Source: Castanea sativa (lineage: Eukaryota; Streptophyta; Magnoliopsida; Fagales; Fagaceae). From it: DNA of 64,000 nucleotides. The notes under the pieces are model-generated. The model saw nothing but the letters and a program-made list of their open reading frames with translations, was not told the DNA's origin and did no database searches. The position numbers were made by a program, and so were the translations under genes. Below, in pieces: positions 46,781 through 57,021 of the stretch. The stretch is taken from contig NC_134017.1 of the NCBI RefSeq assembly GCF_040712315.1, forward strand, positions 16,398,001-16,462,000. The letters run 5' to 3'. Position 1 is the stretch's first letter. Every line of letters starts with the position of its first letter.

Positions 46781-47880
46781 CAAACAGAAACTTAGTTAAG
46801 TATGGTCCTCAGACCACATACCTAGTGGAAATTGATGTCTTATTATTTGTTAAACAGAACCTTAGTTATGTCGGGTCCTCGGACCTTCTACTTTGGGGAA
46901 ATTAAAATCTTAAGCTACTGTTTCTAAGCATCAAACAGAAACTTGGTTAAGTATGGTCCTCGGACCACATACCTAGTGGAAATTGATGTCTTATTATTTG
47001 TTAAACAGAACCTTAGTTATGCCGAGTCCTCGGATCTTCTACTTTGGGGAAATTAACATCTTAAGCTACTGTTTCTAAGCATCAAGTAGAAACTTGGTTA
47101 AGTATGGTCCTTGGACCACATACCTAGTGGAAATTGATGTATTATTATTTGTTAAACAGAACCTTAGTTATGCCGGGTCCTCGGATCTTCTACTTTGGGG
47201 AAATTAACATCTTAAGCTACTGTTTCTAAGCATCAAGCAGAAACTTGGTTAAGTATGGTCCTCGGACCACATACTTAGTGGAAATTGATGTCTTATTATT
47301 TGTTAAACAGAACTTTAGTTATGCTGGGTCCTCGGACCTTCTACTTTAGGGAAATTAACATCTTAAGCTACTGTTCCTAAGCATCAAACAGAAACTTGGT
47401 TAAGTATGGTCCTCAGACCACATACCTAGTGGAAATTGATGTCTTATTATTTGTTAAACAGAACTTTAGTTATGCTGGGTCCTTGGACCTTCTACTTCGG
47501 GGAAATTAACATCTTAAGCTATTGTTCCTAAGTATCAAACAGAAACTTGGTTAAGTATGGTCCTCGGACCTCATACCTAGTGGAAATTGATATCTTATTA
47601 TTTGTTAAACTGAAACCTTAGTTATGCCGGGTCCTCGGACCTTCTACTTTGAAAGAATTAACGTTTTAAGTTACTATTATTAAATGTCAAACATAAATTT
47701 GTGTAAGTATGGCCCCCAAACCACATGCCTTGTGGAAATTGATATCTGATCATCTGTTAAATAGAACCATGGTTAAATTGAATCTTAAGTTGTACATCTT
47801 TAAGTATTAGGCAGAAATTTGGTAAGGTAGGGTCCTCGGACCCCACACTTTACTAAAATTAGCATCTCAGATTAGAAAGT
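46781..47880 (+). repeat. 151-bp tandem array in the 3' region of the Tat element
   Basis: The anchor CAAACAGAAACTT recurs at 46781, 46932, 47083, 47234, 47385 and 47536, exactly 151 bp apart each time. A degenerate unit at 47688 (152 bp) and a partial one near 47810 follow. Each unit contains two related half-modules, GTATGGTCCTCGGACCACAT and GCCGGGTCCTCGGACCTTCT, centred on a GGTCC(T)CGGACC palindrome. Units are highly similar (a few differences each). Confidence 0.93.
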
Positions 47881-48242
47881 CTAAGTATCACATGGGTTTT
47901 CAAAATAAGGCTCTGTTTACCATCTAAACCAAGTTATTTCTTGTCAGGTTCTTGAATGCTTTACTTTGCAAGGCAAGTATGTGCGTAGTTGTTTAAAGTT
48001 GTAATTGTTCAACTGTTGAAATTGGATCTATTTATCTCATTCTTTCTTTCACTGTGTGCTAATGAGAACTTTAATGGTAAGCATAAAGATAGTAAGCATA
48101 AAGATGAAATAAACACAACTCAGATGAGAATCAAATAAAACCGTCTATCATTAGTTATCTCGGTATACATCATTACATGGAAAGTTTTCAGTACAAAGAA
48201 AAAGAAGCCCTAAGCTCGGCCCTAAACTTTCGGAGGGGGGTC
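47881..48242. other. Non-coding spacer between array and antisense gene
   Basis: Element-internal sequence with no open frame. It contains a short direct repeat GTAAGCATAAAGAT near 48077-48105. Confidence 0.5.
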
Positions 48243-50915
48243 TTACTGAGAAGTGCTGGTAACCTCAGTGTCTTTTAATTCCAGCTCAAAGGAAGACAGA
48301 ACTTGCTTTCCTTTGTCCTTTGTGGTGGTTGGAGGGATGATAGGCTCCACGCTTTGGCTTAGGCCCTTCTCGGCAACCCCACTCCCTTCCTTCTCTATTT
48401 TGGAACCTGAAGGTTCTGTAGGATCAGGGATGAACTCTGGGATTACAGGAGGAAGAGCAGGATGAGCTGTCTCAGGGGGAGGAGCAACAGCAAGAGCCTC
48501 TTCTATCTCCTGTATGTCAAGGGGAAGTTAAACGTTCTCGGGCTTCCTCAGCTCGGAAGCTGAAGGAACCCCTACTACGTTTAAGGCTTCCCCCCAGACC
48601 TGCTGACAGTATTCTCGGCACAAGACCGCGAAAGCCTCTGTCAGCTCGTCCTCTGTTGCAGCTGCCCCTTCCTTATAACTCGCCTACTTTGCAGCCTCCA
48701 GCAAATGCTTGAAGGTGCGAGCTTCCTCCTTCATCTGCGCAAGCTCCTTCTCCAACTTAGAGCGTTCCTTCTGGGCTTTGGAGGGCTCATTATCCTTTTG
48801 GTGAAGAAGCTTGCGTTGACCTTCCACTTGAGTCCTCATTGTTCTCAGACTGGCTTCGGCACCGTCTCTTTCTCTTTTTAGGTCGGCCAGCTGAGAGGTA
48901 AGCTTCCCGTTTTCTGCTAGGGCCTGGCCTAGGGACTTCTCCGTTTCCATTTGGATCTCCTGCTCCATTCCAGCTTTCTTCCGAGAATCCTCCACGAACT
49001 TCTTGGCAGCGAAAACCTCTGGAATGGCCTGTGCCAAAGTATCAGGGGGTTAAACGCAGTAAAACACTTACAAATAGCCAGATATTATAAAGAGCGAAAT
49101 GTACTTGAGGAGTAAAACTTACCAAGGCTAAGTCCATTTTTAAAGAAAAGAACAGCTGAGGCTGGCTCATTTTTTCCAAGGCTTCCATATCCTTGGGCAA
49201 ACAGAAGGGGACATTCCAATGCATCGGCTAGGTGGAGGGCATGACCTTGTTGGAATGCCCTGATGTTGGATTGGAGGGGGATTGGTGCTCCATCCAGTCT
49301 CAACTCGAGAGACCAGGTAGCCGGTGCTCGGCGCACTTCGGCCATGTCCCTAATCTCCCCACTTTTGACTGAACGGGCACGTCCTTTGCCCTTGTCCAGC
49401 TTCTGCTGCTGAGCTTACTGTGGCTGCTGTTTCAGCTTCTTTTGTTTTTCGTCACCAGCCTCCTCGGTCTCGCCTTTTCTCTTCTTCTTGGGCTCCTCGA
49501 CGGGAGGCTTAGGATCAGCTGGGGGAGGAGGCGGTGGCAAGGACGGGGGAACTTAAGATCCCCCCGCCCCTTTCTTGGCGACTCTCTCGCCTCTCACAGT
49601 TAGAAGGCCTTTAAGTTTGTCCATGTCTTCGTCCTCGAAACTATCGTCGGGGCGTGCAATCACTAAACCTGCAATCCCAGAGGCCTCGGCGAGCTCTTCT
49701 TCCTCATCAGAGAGGACGACAAACTAATTTCCTTGAGGTCTTTCGACGTCCTCGAGTTGAAACTGGTCTATCTCCTCGTCCAACGTGTGCGATGAGGACA
49801 CTTGCTCCTCTAGGACATCGGTGGCCTGAGAGTGCGTTGAGAAAGGGATCGCTGCGATGGGTCGTGTGTATAGAATGGTGTGAAGGTCGTCGGGGATGTC
49901 GTGGTCGGCAAGAAAATTTGGTCTTGCTACGTTTATTCTCCTACGCCTTCTATTCCCCGCGACAATCGCGTTCTCTATTCTTGGAAATCCGAGGATATAG
50001 GGTCGTACCCTAGTATTAAGTGAGCCGCTCTAAGTTGCAAGTCTTCACTCACGAAAACTTCTAAGCGTAGTACGCGGCTTAAATCAGCGACGTTGCAGTG
50101 GTTCAGACGTGGGCGCACGTGCTGTTTATCTGCAAGAAAAGACACCAAAGAAGGCAAATATGGTCAGATTTGTGATGCATGTGACAAACCGGAGTTAAAA
50201 AGTTTGTAAGAGTAAATAAGCATTTAAAGATTGTTAGATGAAGTTCGGGGTTGGGAAAGTAGATTCTAAGGAGTCACACCTGGATCTCCCCATTCGACTG
50301 GATAGTGGGGGTTGTCGTACCAGTTGCCTGAGGCAATGAGGTAGTCGTCCTTCATGCCTTTATTAGACTTGGGCAGACAAGAAATTAATCTAACTACACT
50401 GGATCGGGATTTGATGTAATAGCCTACGTTTCTAAGGTTGTGGCATTCATACATGAAGACAACATCGTGCCAAGTAAGGTTCAAGCCCATCTGCTCATTT
50501 AGGGCGTCGACACTTCCTAAGACCCTAAACACATTGGGTGCGCATTGGTCAGGGCACAACCTGTGGTTGCGAAGATACTCCGTAGTTACGCTTCTCATAG
50601 GGAGGGTCATCCCACCTTCTATGAAGGCAATCATAGGGATGATAACCTCTCTCGTCTTCCTAGAACCACCTATAGCTTTCGCCGGACAGTATTTCAAGCC
50701 TACGTCGCTGGGAATTTGGTATTTGGCCCTGAAGCCTTCCATCCCAGTGGCGGTATCGACTAAACACTTAAATCTACCCAACTATGGCAACGAAAGGGCA
50801 AGTTTTAAGAAGGAAAGTGGTTAAGAAGGGAGCCGAGGATAGAATCCGAGGAGAAAGGAGTAAAAGAAAAAATAGGAACTTACGAGTTTGTAGTTATGCG
50901 AGTTTCCACGGGTTT
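48243..50915 (-). pseudogene. Spliced antisense gene inside the Tat element (inactivated)
   Basis: On the minus strand, exons 50915-50884, 50781-50280, 50129-49123 and 49028-48243 are separated by introns of 102, 150 and 94 bp. Donors are GTAAGT, GTGTGA and GTAAGT; acceptors are CCATAG, TTGCAG and GCACAG. The 502-nt exon joins the next in frame (GDP|DKQHVRP). The N-terminal domain (FRAKYQIPSDVG, GGMTLPM, LCPDQCAPNVFRVLG, YYIKSRSSVVRLISCL) resembles the Pfam family called putative gypsy-type transposon (PF04195 type). A Lys/Pro/Glu-rich linker follows, then a coiled coil of about 100 residues (49020-48690) and an acidic/Pro-rich tail ending in TAA at 48243. This copy has a frameshift near 49985 and in-frame stops at about 49724, 49555, 49415, 48684 and 48528. 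The true first exon is unknown. The function of such extra ORFs is not established. Confidence 0.75.
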
Positions 50916-51286
50916 CTGCAGAGAAAAGGCAATGACTGATATTTTGATGTGATTAAAAGTTTTGAAGAAATAAATGAAGGCACATATTTCCAAAGTGTTA
51001 TGACGTGTGGGAAGCGACCTCGAAATTGCATTTGTCCTGCCCAAATTTTCAGGGGGCAACGCAGACTGTTGGATGTTCATCTCACCGTTGAACGTGGGGA
51101 ACAAGGTATAACTTGCGGTCATAAATGCGTGCATTTTGAAATTCGAAGCGTCAGATGGCATTTTCTGGGAGATGGAAGGATCCAAACACGCGCGCAGATA
51201 TACGAAACGTGTGGAGGGAACTCAGGTTGGATCAAAACTCCATTTTTTCTCCTCGGAAGGGGAAAAATAAAGTTTTGAGGGGCTAT

Positions 51287-51938
51287 TATGGGGAGTAAAA
51301 GGACCTGAGCAAGTATTTGGGCCTTTGGGCTCTGTTAAGAAGGGCTAGTTCGTTCTTGACTAAAGGCCTTTAAGACTGCGAGTTGGCTCACAGGCCGAGG
51401 GTCCGAGGATTCATCCGATGAAGAATCTCTCCTCGGACAGACCCGTGATGACTTGGAGATTCGTCAAAAAGATCAAGGTGGAGTTTTGGAAAGACTGTTG
51501 GTTAAAAGGGAGATCTCTGTACCCTCTAGACGCACCGGTGTGAGAGAAATATCTCAGAAAAAAGCTTCTACCTCCACATTAAAGACCCTGAACCTACCTC
51601 TCTGGCCGCATTAATGGAGAAGTGACCCCTGAACAGTAGAATGGAACGTCCTGGCTATTATTTAAAGGCTTCAAGGGGAGAGGGAGAGAGGGGGGATTGG
51701 AACCTTAAAAGAAGAAAGAGAAGTAATATAGAAATCGTCCTCAACTCACATCCGAGGAGGTCCTTTTGCCATAGTTACTTATTATTTGCAAGTACTGTAA
51801 TACTTTAGCCTGTCTATACAATCTCCAACACCCCTAAACTAGATTTCAAATCCATACTCTACAAATTTCATTGTTTAAGATTCGTTGGGCTTGAGCCCAC
51901 GTTTGTCTTTGGGGTCCAGGTGCAATTGTGCGCTTACA
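51287..51938 (+). repeat. 3' LTR of the Tat element
   Basis: 652 bp, ending GCGCTTACA directly before the AAATA duplication. Aligned by eye with the 5' LTR it shows mostly transitions and two one-to-two-base indels. A polypurine-type TTTTGAGGGGC lies at 51273-51283. Confidence 0.92.
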
Positions 51939-51943
51939 AAATA

Positions 51944-52189
51944 TTTTTAGAAATTTTTATGGGAAAATAAAAAAGTAACTAATTTTTATTTACAGTTTCT
52001 TATATTTTTCATAAAACTGGTATCAATTTTTATATTTTTTAAATAATCCATTATTAAAGGTTCTAAGAGCAACTATTATACCCTTTTATATATGGGTAGG
52101 GATTGTGTCCACTGTATCAGTGCACTGGACACAAGATTTATCCTATATATATATAGGATTTTGTTAAAAAATGCTATAATGGTATTTAT
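51944..52189. other. Spacer with an inverted repeat
   Basis: Non-coding. GTGTCCACTG and CAGTGCACTGGACAC at about 52107-52136 form a hairpin next to a TA tract; this may be a tiny MITE remnant. Confidence 0.4.
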
Positions 52190-52323
52190 TAGTGAACGAT
52201 TTAAGAAAGTATTTCAAGGGAGAATGTTCAGAAGTATAGAAGCAGGTAACATGATGAGAATTGTGCAAACAATGGTGGTTCCAATTATGCTTGTGCTAGT
52301 AATCCTTCCTTTTTGGTGGAGGA
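52190..52323 (+). pseudogene. Signal-peptide remnant of a thionin-like peptide gene
   Basis: The stretch from about 52230 matches the 5' part of the intact gene at 60253. After an ATGATGAGAATTGTG-type start it gives a hydrophobic leader (MVVPIMLVLVILP) and the phrase AGTAATCCTTCC, up to TTGGTGGAGG at 52323. The mature cysteine-rich part is missing; unrelated repeat sequence follows. This is a truncated copy with no function. Confidence 0.6.
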
Positions 52324-52329
52324 GTCAAG

Positions 52330-53024
52330 CCTTGCAAGGCCTGGCCCTAGGCCTAGGCCACTTAGGCTATCGCCTAGGGCCCTCTACTAGAGAAAAGTCC
52401 CAAATTTTGGAGCAAAAATTGAAAAAAATATATTTTTAAATATTTTATTTTTGGGATATAGGAAAAAAAAATAGTTTTACATTTTTCCTTTACTTTTAAT
52501 AAGTTTCAAAGAATTGAGTTTTGCTAGAGATAATACAATGTTAAATACATAGGATTTACAAATATGTATCACTAATCACAATAAATAATTAGATAAGAAA
52601 ATGCTAGAAATACTATTAATTTTACTTCAAAACTTTTACAAAGTGATGTGACAATTAAGAACCTATTAAATGCATTTTAAATTACTTTTTGTGATTGGTG
52701 ATACATTTTTATATGTCTCATATTTTAAAATTTATAATATCCCTAACATCATTCATTCAAATACTTGTTTATCATTTTTGTTGAATTGTCACTAATCACA
52801 TTTATTGCTACATAGTTTGTAAGTTTTTTGTAGTAATTTTTTTTAGCATTTCTTCAAAACAAAAAAAAGTATATTACAAAATAAAAGAATAAATTTTTGT
52901 AAACAAAATTATAAAATTAAAAACTAGTTAAATATTAGGAGTATTTAAATAATAACAAAAAAAATCTTATTTACATATATGGCTTTAGGCGTGAAAGTTT
53001 GTTGGCCGCCCTGAAGCCTTGATT
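52330..53024. mobile_element. Possible TIR element that interrupts the remnant
   Basis: The left side CAAGGCCTGGCCCTAGGCC (from about 52337) and the inverse of the right side (CAAGGCTTCAGGGCGGCC, about 53004-53021) look like inverted termini around an AT-rich, non-coding interior. No target duplication was found, so both boundaries and class are tentative. Confidence 0.35.
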
Positions 53025-53528
53025 GCGTTTTATATTGTTATCAACGTTGTGGAATAATCATTTTAAATTGATATATATAGATTTGGTATTCCTAATTCTT
53101 TGACATATGGACCAATCAAGCCAAAACTTGGCTCATGCCTACCCATCACAATTTGCAAGGATTGCCAGGTGTACTCATTGGAAGACACCAACTGAAATTA
53201 GACACTTTTGCCACATGCATGCATGTTGTTTAAAGGCACTATGATTGTACACTCTTGGAATACAGCCAAATGTAAAGTTCATCACATTTTTACATAAACT
53301 TTGAGTGACAGCCTATTATTGATGATTAAAAGATTGAAGTTAGTATAAGTTAAAATTATAACTAGTAACAAATCTAGGTGAGATATTATTCATATTTATC
53401 TCCAAAATAATATATTTTTTTTTTTATACCAAATATACACCAGGGATGGAGGATTCCAAAGTTGTATATGTAGTATTACATTAGATTTCAATAGAGGAAG
53501 AAAGTTTAGAGTTTTAGAAAAAGATAAG
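53025..53528. other. Upstream region of the thionin-like pseudogene
   Basis: Non-coding. The part nearest the pseudogene (53485-53528, GAGGAAGAAAGTTTAGAGTTTTAG) matches the region just upstream of the intact copy (60215-60245), showing that the duplication unit includes the leader. Confidence 0.5.
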
Positions 53529-53982
53529 ATGAAGAGAATGGTGGAAATGATGGTGGTGCTATTTATGCTTGTGCTTGCTAGTAATCCTTCCCATCTTGAA
53601 GATACTAACGCCAACTCTTGCATGCAGATATAAGTGTTTTGCAGATTGTCATCGTCGGGAAAAAGATCCTTTGAAATTAAGTATTTGTTGTGGTACTTGT
53701 TATGTGTTGTGCCCAAGCTCTCTCGCAGATGTGAAATATGGTCATATTCTTGATGTTGATTGTACAGTGCCACCACCCAGTTTTTATTCAGGTACTAAAA
53801 GTAAAACCATGGAGTTCATAATTCATTCCCTAGGGAATATATATATAGACACACACACACACAGAATAATATATAATTGTTTTGTTTATTCAATTCTAAT
53901 GGACGTTATTAATGTGACAGATATGAATAAAGCAGAAGATTATATGCATACCTACAACTCTGGCAAGAAGGGAGAAGAATAA
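53529..53982 (+). pseudogene. Frameshifted thionin-like cysteine-rich peptide gene
   Basis: An ATG at 53529 begins a hydrophobic signal-peptide frame that runs into a stop at about 53631. The cysteine-rich mature segment continues in another frame (about 53620-53795), showing a frameshift between the two. The conserved intron position is kept (TTCAG donor side before GTACTAAAA, acceptor GTGACAG). In the last exon (53919-53982) both cysteines of the terminal C-x3-C motif are lost, changed to Tyr and Gly. This is a decayed paralogue of 60253-60688, about 6.7 kb upstream of it. A copia element lies about 55 bp after its stop codon. Confidence 0.75.
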
Positions 53983-54036
53983 TTAGCATGCGCTACACTT
54001 GCAACAGAAGAAAGAAAAATTAATATTGAGAATAAG

Positions 54037-55258
54037 TATGAGAATTTGATGAAACTGTATTGTATTAACCAACTGAAAAACTGTACAAACAAAGGTATTT
54101 ATACAAGCTTGAAGTCCTAACTAATCCCAAATTATACGGATCTATTCCCTCTAATACTAACAGTATGTAAAGCACCTATCAACTACTTACACGTGTCCAT
54201 AAATATCACACCTGTTTACTACCACTAAACTACCAGCAGCATAAAGAATTACAAGATAGAACTACAGGTCGTTTAGGCAGAACCAATAGTTGATCCGTTG
54301 TGCTTGTCCTGCTCAAATTGCAACTTGTAGCTTGAAGCTTGAAGCTGATCCTTTTGATACTTCCCCTCAAGAGGAACAAGGGAATGTACATTCATCAAGT
54401 TCATCTTGGATAGCAAATGATGAAACTGTTGTGAACTTAGAGCTTTTGTTAACAAATCTCCTACTTGAGACTTAGTTCTAAAATGTAGCAACCTGATCAC
54501 CTTAGCTAATACTTTATCTCTGACAATGTGACAATTTATTTCAATGTGTTTCGTCCTCTCATGGAACACAGGATTTGCCCCAATGTATAAAGCAGCCTGA
54601 CTGTCACTGAAGAGCAGAGATGCCTTAGAATGTGAAACCTTAATGTCTTTAAGAAAACTAATCAACCACACAATTTCACAAACAGCAACAACCATTGCTC
54701 TATATTTTGATGTAACTCTGAAGGAAAATTCGAGATTAAAGGAAAAAGATTTGAAGTGAATCTGCTTCAGAATGAAATCAAGATGAATCTGAAGCAAATT
54801 TGTGAGAGAATTGAAAGAAAATCTGGAAAGCTTGTGAGAAAAAAATCAAGTGTGAAAGAAAATTGTAAAAAAAATCAAGCGTGAAAGAAAAACTAGCTAA
54901 GAAGAATCTAGAAAAGCTCAGAGCGCTCTGATACCATATGAGAATTTGATGAAACTATATTGTATTAACCAACTGAAAAACTGTACAAACAAAGGTATTT
55001 ATACAAGCTTGAAGTCCTAACTATCCCAAATTTTATGGATCTATTCCCTCTAGTATTAACAGTATGTAAAACACCTATCAACTATTTACACGTGTCCATA
55101 AATATCACACTTGTTTACTACCACTAAACTACTAGCAGCATAAAGAATTACAAGATAGAACCACAGGTTGTTTAGGCAGAACCAATAGTTGATCCTTTGT
55201 GCTTGTCCTGCTCAGTTTGCAACTTGTAGCTTGAAGCTTGAAGCTGATCCTTCTGATA
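54037..55258 (-). mobile_element. Internally deleted Ty1/copia element (minus orientation)
   Basis: Two LTRs of about 322 bp, 54037-54359 and 54937-55258, are about 95% alike by eye. They are flanked by ATAAG at 54032-54036 and 55259-55263. Next to the right LTR, 54925-54936 read on the minus strand is TGGTATCAGAGC, the initiator-Met tRNA primer site of copia elements. Next to the left LTR is a purine tract (CTTGAGGGGAAG on minus). The 577-bp interior keeps only the leader and the C-terminal RNase H end of pol ([56 protein letters not shown]). gag, protease, integrase and RT are gone. It could move only with proteins supplied by a full-length relative. Confidence 0.9.
54360..54797 (-). pseudogene. 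Fragment of copia RNase H domain
   Basis: The minus-strand frame covers the last part of the copia RNase H and the pol C-terminus. It is fused upstream to leader-derived sequence, so the first ~30 residues are not genuine pol. The frame continues past 54359 into the 3' LTR. The second catalytic Asp region (FSDSQAA) is present; the N-terminal catalytic residues were removed by the deletion. Confidence 0.82.
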
Positions 55259-55263
55259 ATAAG

Positions 55264-55945
55264 CATGCTTTTTCTAATACAAAAGTTGTTAACTGCATTT
55301 ACCTATATAGTTGTTAGAAAAAAAATGTTATCCCCTGGTGCAATCATTATCAAATAAAAGAATTTAATAAATAAATATTGGTACAATTAAGAAGGAAAAA
55401 AAGGGCTTAATGTTGAAGGAATGAAGTACCAAATTTGACGCAGGAAAAAAACCTAAACTTTTTTTTTTGAGAAAAAGAAAAACCCCAAAACTTGATGTAA
55501 CAATTAATCATTGAGGAAATTCCTAAAGAAATTTTATTGGAACTAGATATCCTCTTTAGTATTGATTAACAAACTTGGCTAACTTTTTTCTTATGTGCAC
55601 ACACATGTTTTTGTGTCTTAATTTGTAAAAAGAAAATAACTTTGATAATTTGAAGGAAGTAGGAAACCATGGCCCCCCGATCTTAGTTTTTAAATAAACC
55701 AAGTCGTTCATAAATAACTCGAATATGACTCAATAAAAAACTTGTTGACGTTTGTTTGTTTATAAACAAGCTAAGCTTGAATATTAGATTTTGGCTTATT
55801 TAATATGAGCTGAGCCCAAGCCAAAAATAAAATAAAATAAATTTTGTTCATGAACATACTTGTGAATAGTAGAGCTAACTAAATAAATAAAAATCGAGTT
55901 AAGCTTGTTTATGGGCTTGACAACTGTTAATATATATATATATAA

Positions 55946-55981
<36 letters not shown>

Positions 55982-56103
55982 TGTATGTATGTATGTATGT
56001 ATGTATGTATATATATGTATCAGAAAATGTTATCAAATTTATATTAATTGTAGTTTGTATTGGCTTGGCTGAGGAGTCTAGTTGAACCAAGCCGACCTCA
56101 AAC
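55264..56103. other. Duplicated 3' flank of the thionin-like unit and spacer
   Basis: 55264-55440 matches the 3' flank of the intact copy (60930-61075; shared ATTATCAAATAAA, ATTGGTACAATTAAGAA and GAAGGAA), confirming that a segment larger than the gene was duplicated. From 55690 there are inverted phrases around TTGTTTATAAACAAGC. A (ATGT)n tract lies at 55953-56009. No gene. Confidence 0.6.
55953..56009. repeat. (ATGT)n microsatellite
   Basis: About 14 ATGT units, preceded and followed by TA tracts. Confidence 0.92.
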
Positions 56104-56448
56104 TTTTGGACTTTTTTTTTTTTTTGTGACTGAAAAGCTAGAATTTATATTAAAACAATGACAAGGTACAAGAGTAAATAAGGGTCCTGAGTCATTTTAG
56201 GCCTACACAGCCTAGCCTGACACCCAAGACAAAGAAACAGCAGGGAAACATCACATCACCAACCCTTCTAAAGCAAAATTTGCCTGTTGGTTACCCACTA
56301 CACCCCCGCCTGGCAAAACCATGCAAAGATTGTCCACATCCACCCATGTGAAACTTATGCATCCCCACTAAGGCCAATATTGTCCTTCTTTGAACCACAC
56401 CATGCAACGATTGCACTAACCATGCAAAGATTGCACCTCGTCGAAAAT

Positions 56449-57021
56449 TCAGGCTGTATTTGAGGGAGGCTTGGCTAACCGTTGGTATTCTTCTAATAAC
56501 TCAGACGCTTGCCTATATATATCAGTGGGGTGGGTCTGCACTTGCTTGAACTGGACACGGTTCCTTGCGTTCCATATAGACCACGCCGTAATAGACCACA
56601 CTTCGAGCTCCTTTTTGTCCAGCCTTTCCATCATTTGGCGTGCCAGCATAAGGAAGTTGACAGTCGCTGAGTTGCTCTTTTGAAGCTTACCCCGTACTAA
56701 GGCCCACACGTTACGGGCTAGCGGGCATTCCCATAATATGTGGCACATAGTTTCACTCTGCTGGCAACATATAGAGCATCTGTCATCTATTCGCACCTTT
56801 CGCCGAGCGAGGTTAGCTTTGGTAGGGAGGACGTCCAAGCATGCCCACCACATAAAGGTGCGGACCTTTGGGGGAATATTGAGTGACCATAACTTCTTCC
56901 ACATGCGTTGGTCATGTGCGTCCAAGGAGTGTTCCCCAGTGGGAGGTTTGTTTAGTTTGAGCGCCACCTGATATGCTGTTCGAACTAAGAAGACCCGATT
57001 TTTGCTTTCCTTCCACTTCAA
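56449..57021 (-). pseudogene. LINE C-terminal zf-RVT domain
   Basis: A 190-residue open frame carries the plant zinc-finger domain found at the C-terminus of LINE reverse transcriptases: MWKKLWSLNIPPKVRTFMWW, CSICCQQSETMCHILWECP and WSIWNARNRVQF. The Cys/His set C-x2-C...C-H...C is intact. It is separated from the RT by stops, so it has no start of its own. Confidence 0.85.

Larger units (their letters stand above)
40677..51938 (+). mobile_element. Complete but inactive Ty3/gypsy retrotransposon, Tat lineage
   Basis: Two LTRs (40677-41329 and 51287-51938) enclose gag, protease, RT, RNase H, a second RNase H and integrase in that order. This is followed by a long 3' region with a tandem array and an opposite-strand gene. 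A perfect 5-bp duplication AAATA lies at 40672-40676 and 51939-51943. A primer-binding-like TTGGCGCTGTCTGTGGGAA follows the 5' LTR, and a purine-rich TTTTGAGGGGC precedes the 3' LTR. Two successive RNase H domains and extra reading frames between pol and the 3' LTR are established traits of the Tat lineage (Ogre/Retand relatives). No chromodomain is seen. The LTRs differ at roughly 35-40 positions by eye (about 94% identity), so insertion is not recent. Confidence 0.93.

Noticed and set aside
46781..47880. CRISPR-like regular spacing
   Set aside because: The 151-bp units are contiguous tandem repeats with no unique spacers, inside a plant retrotransposon; this is not a CRISPR array.
50438..50824. 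128-residue plus-strand frame in the 3' part of the Tat element
   Set aside because: Shadow of the antisense exon 50280-50781, whose protein has recognisable domain character and conserved splice sites.
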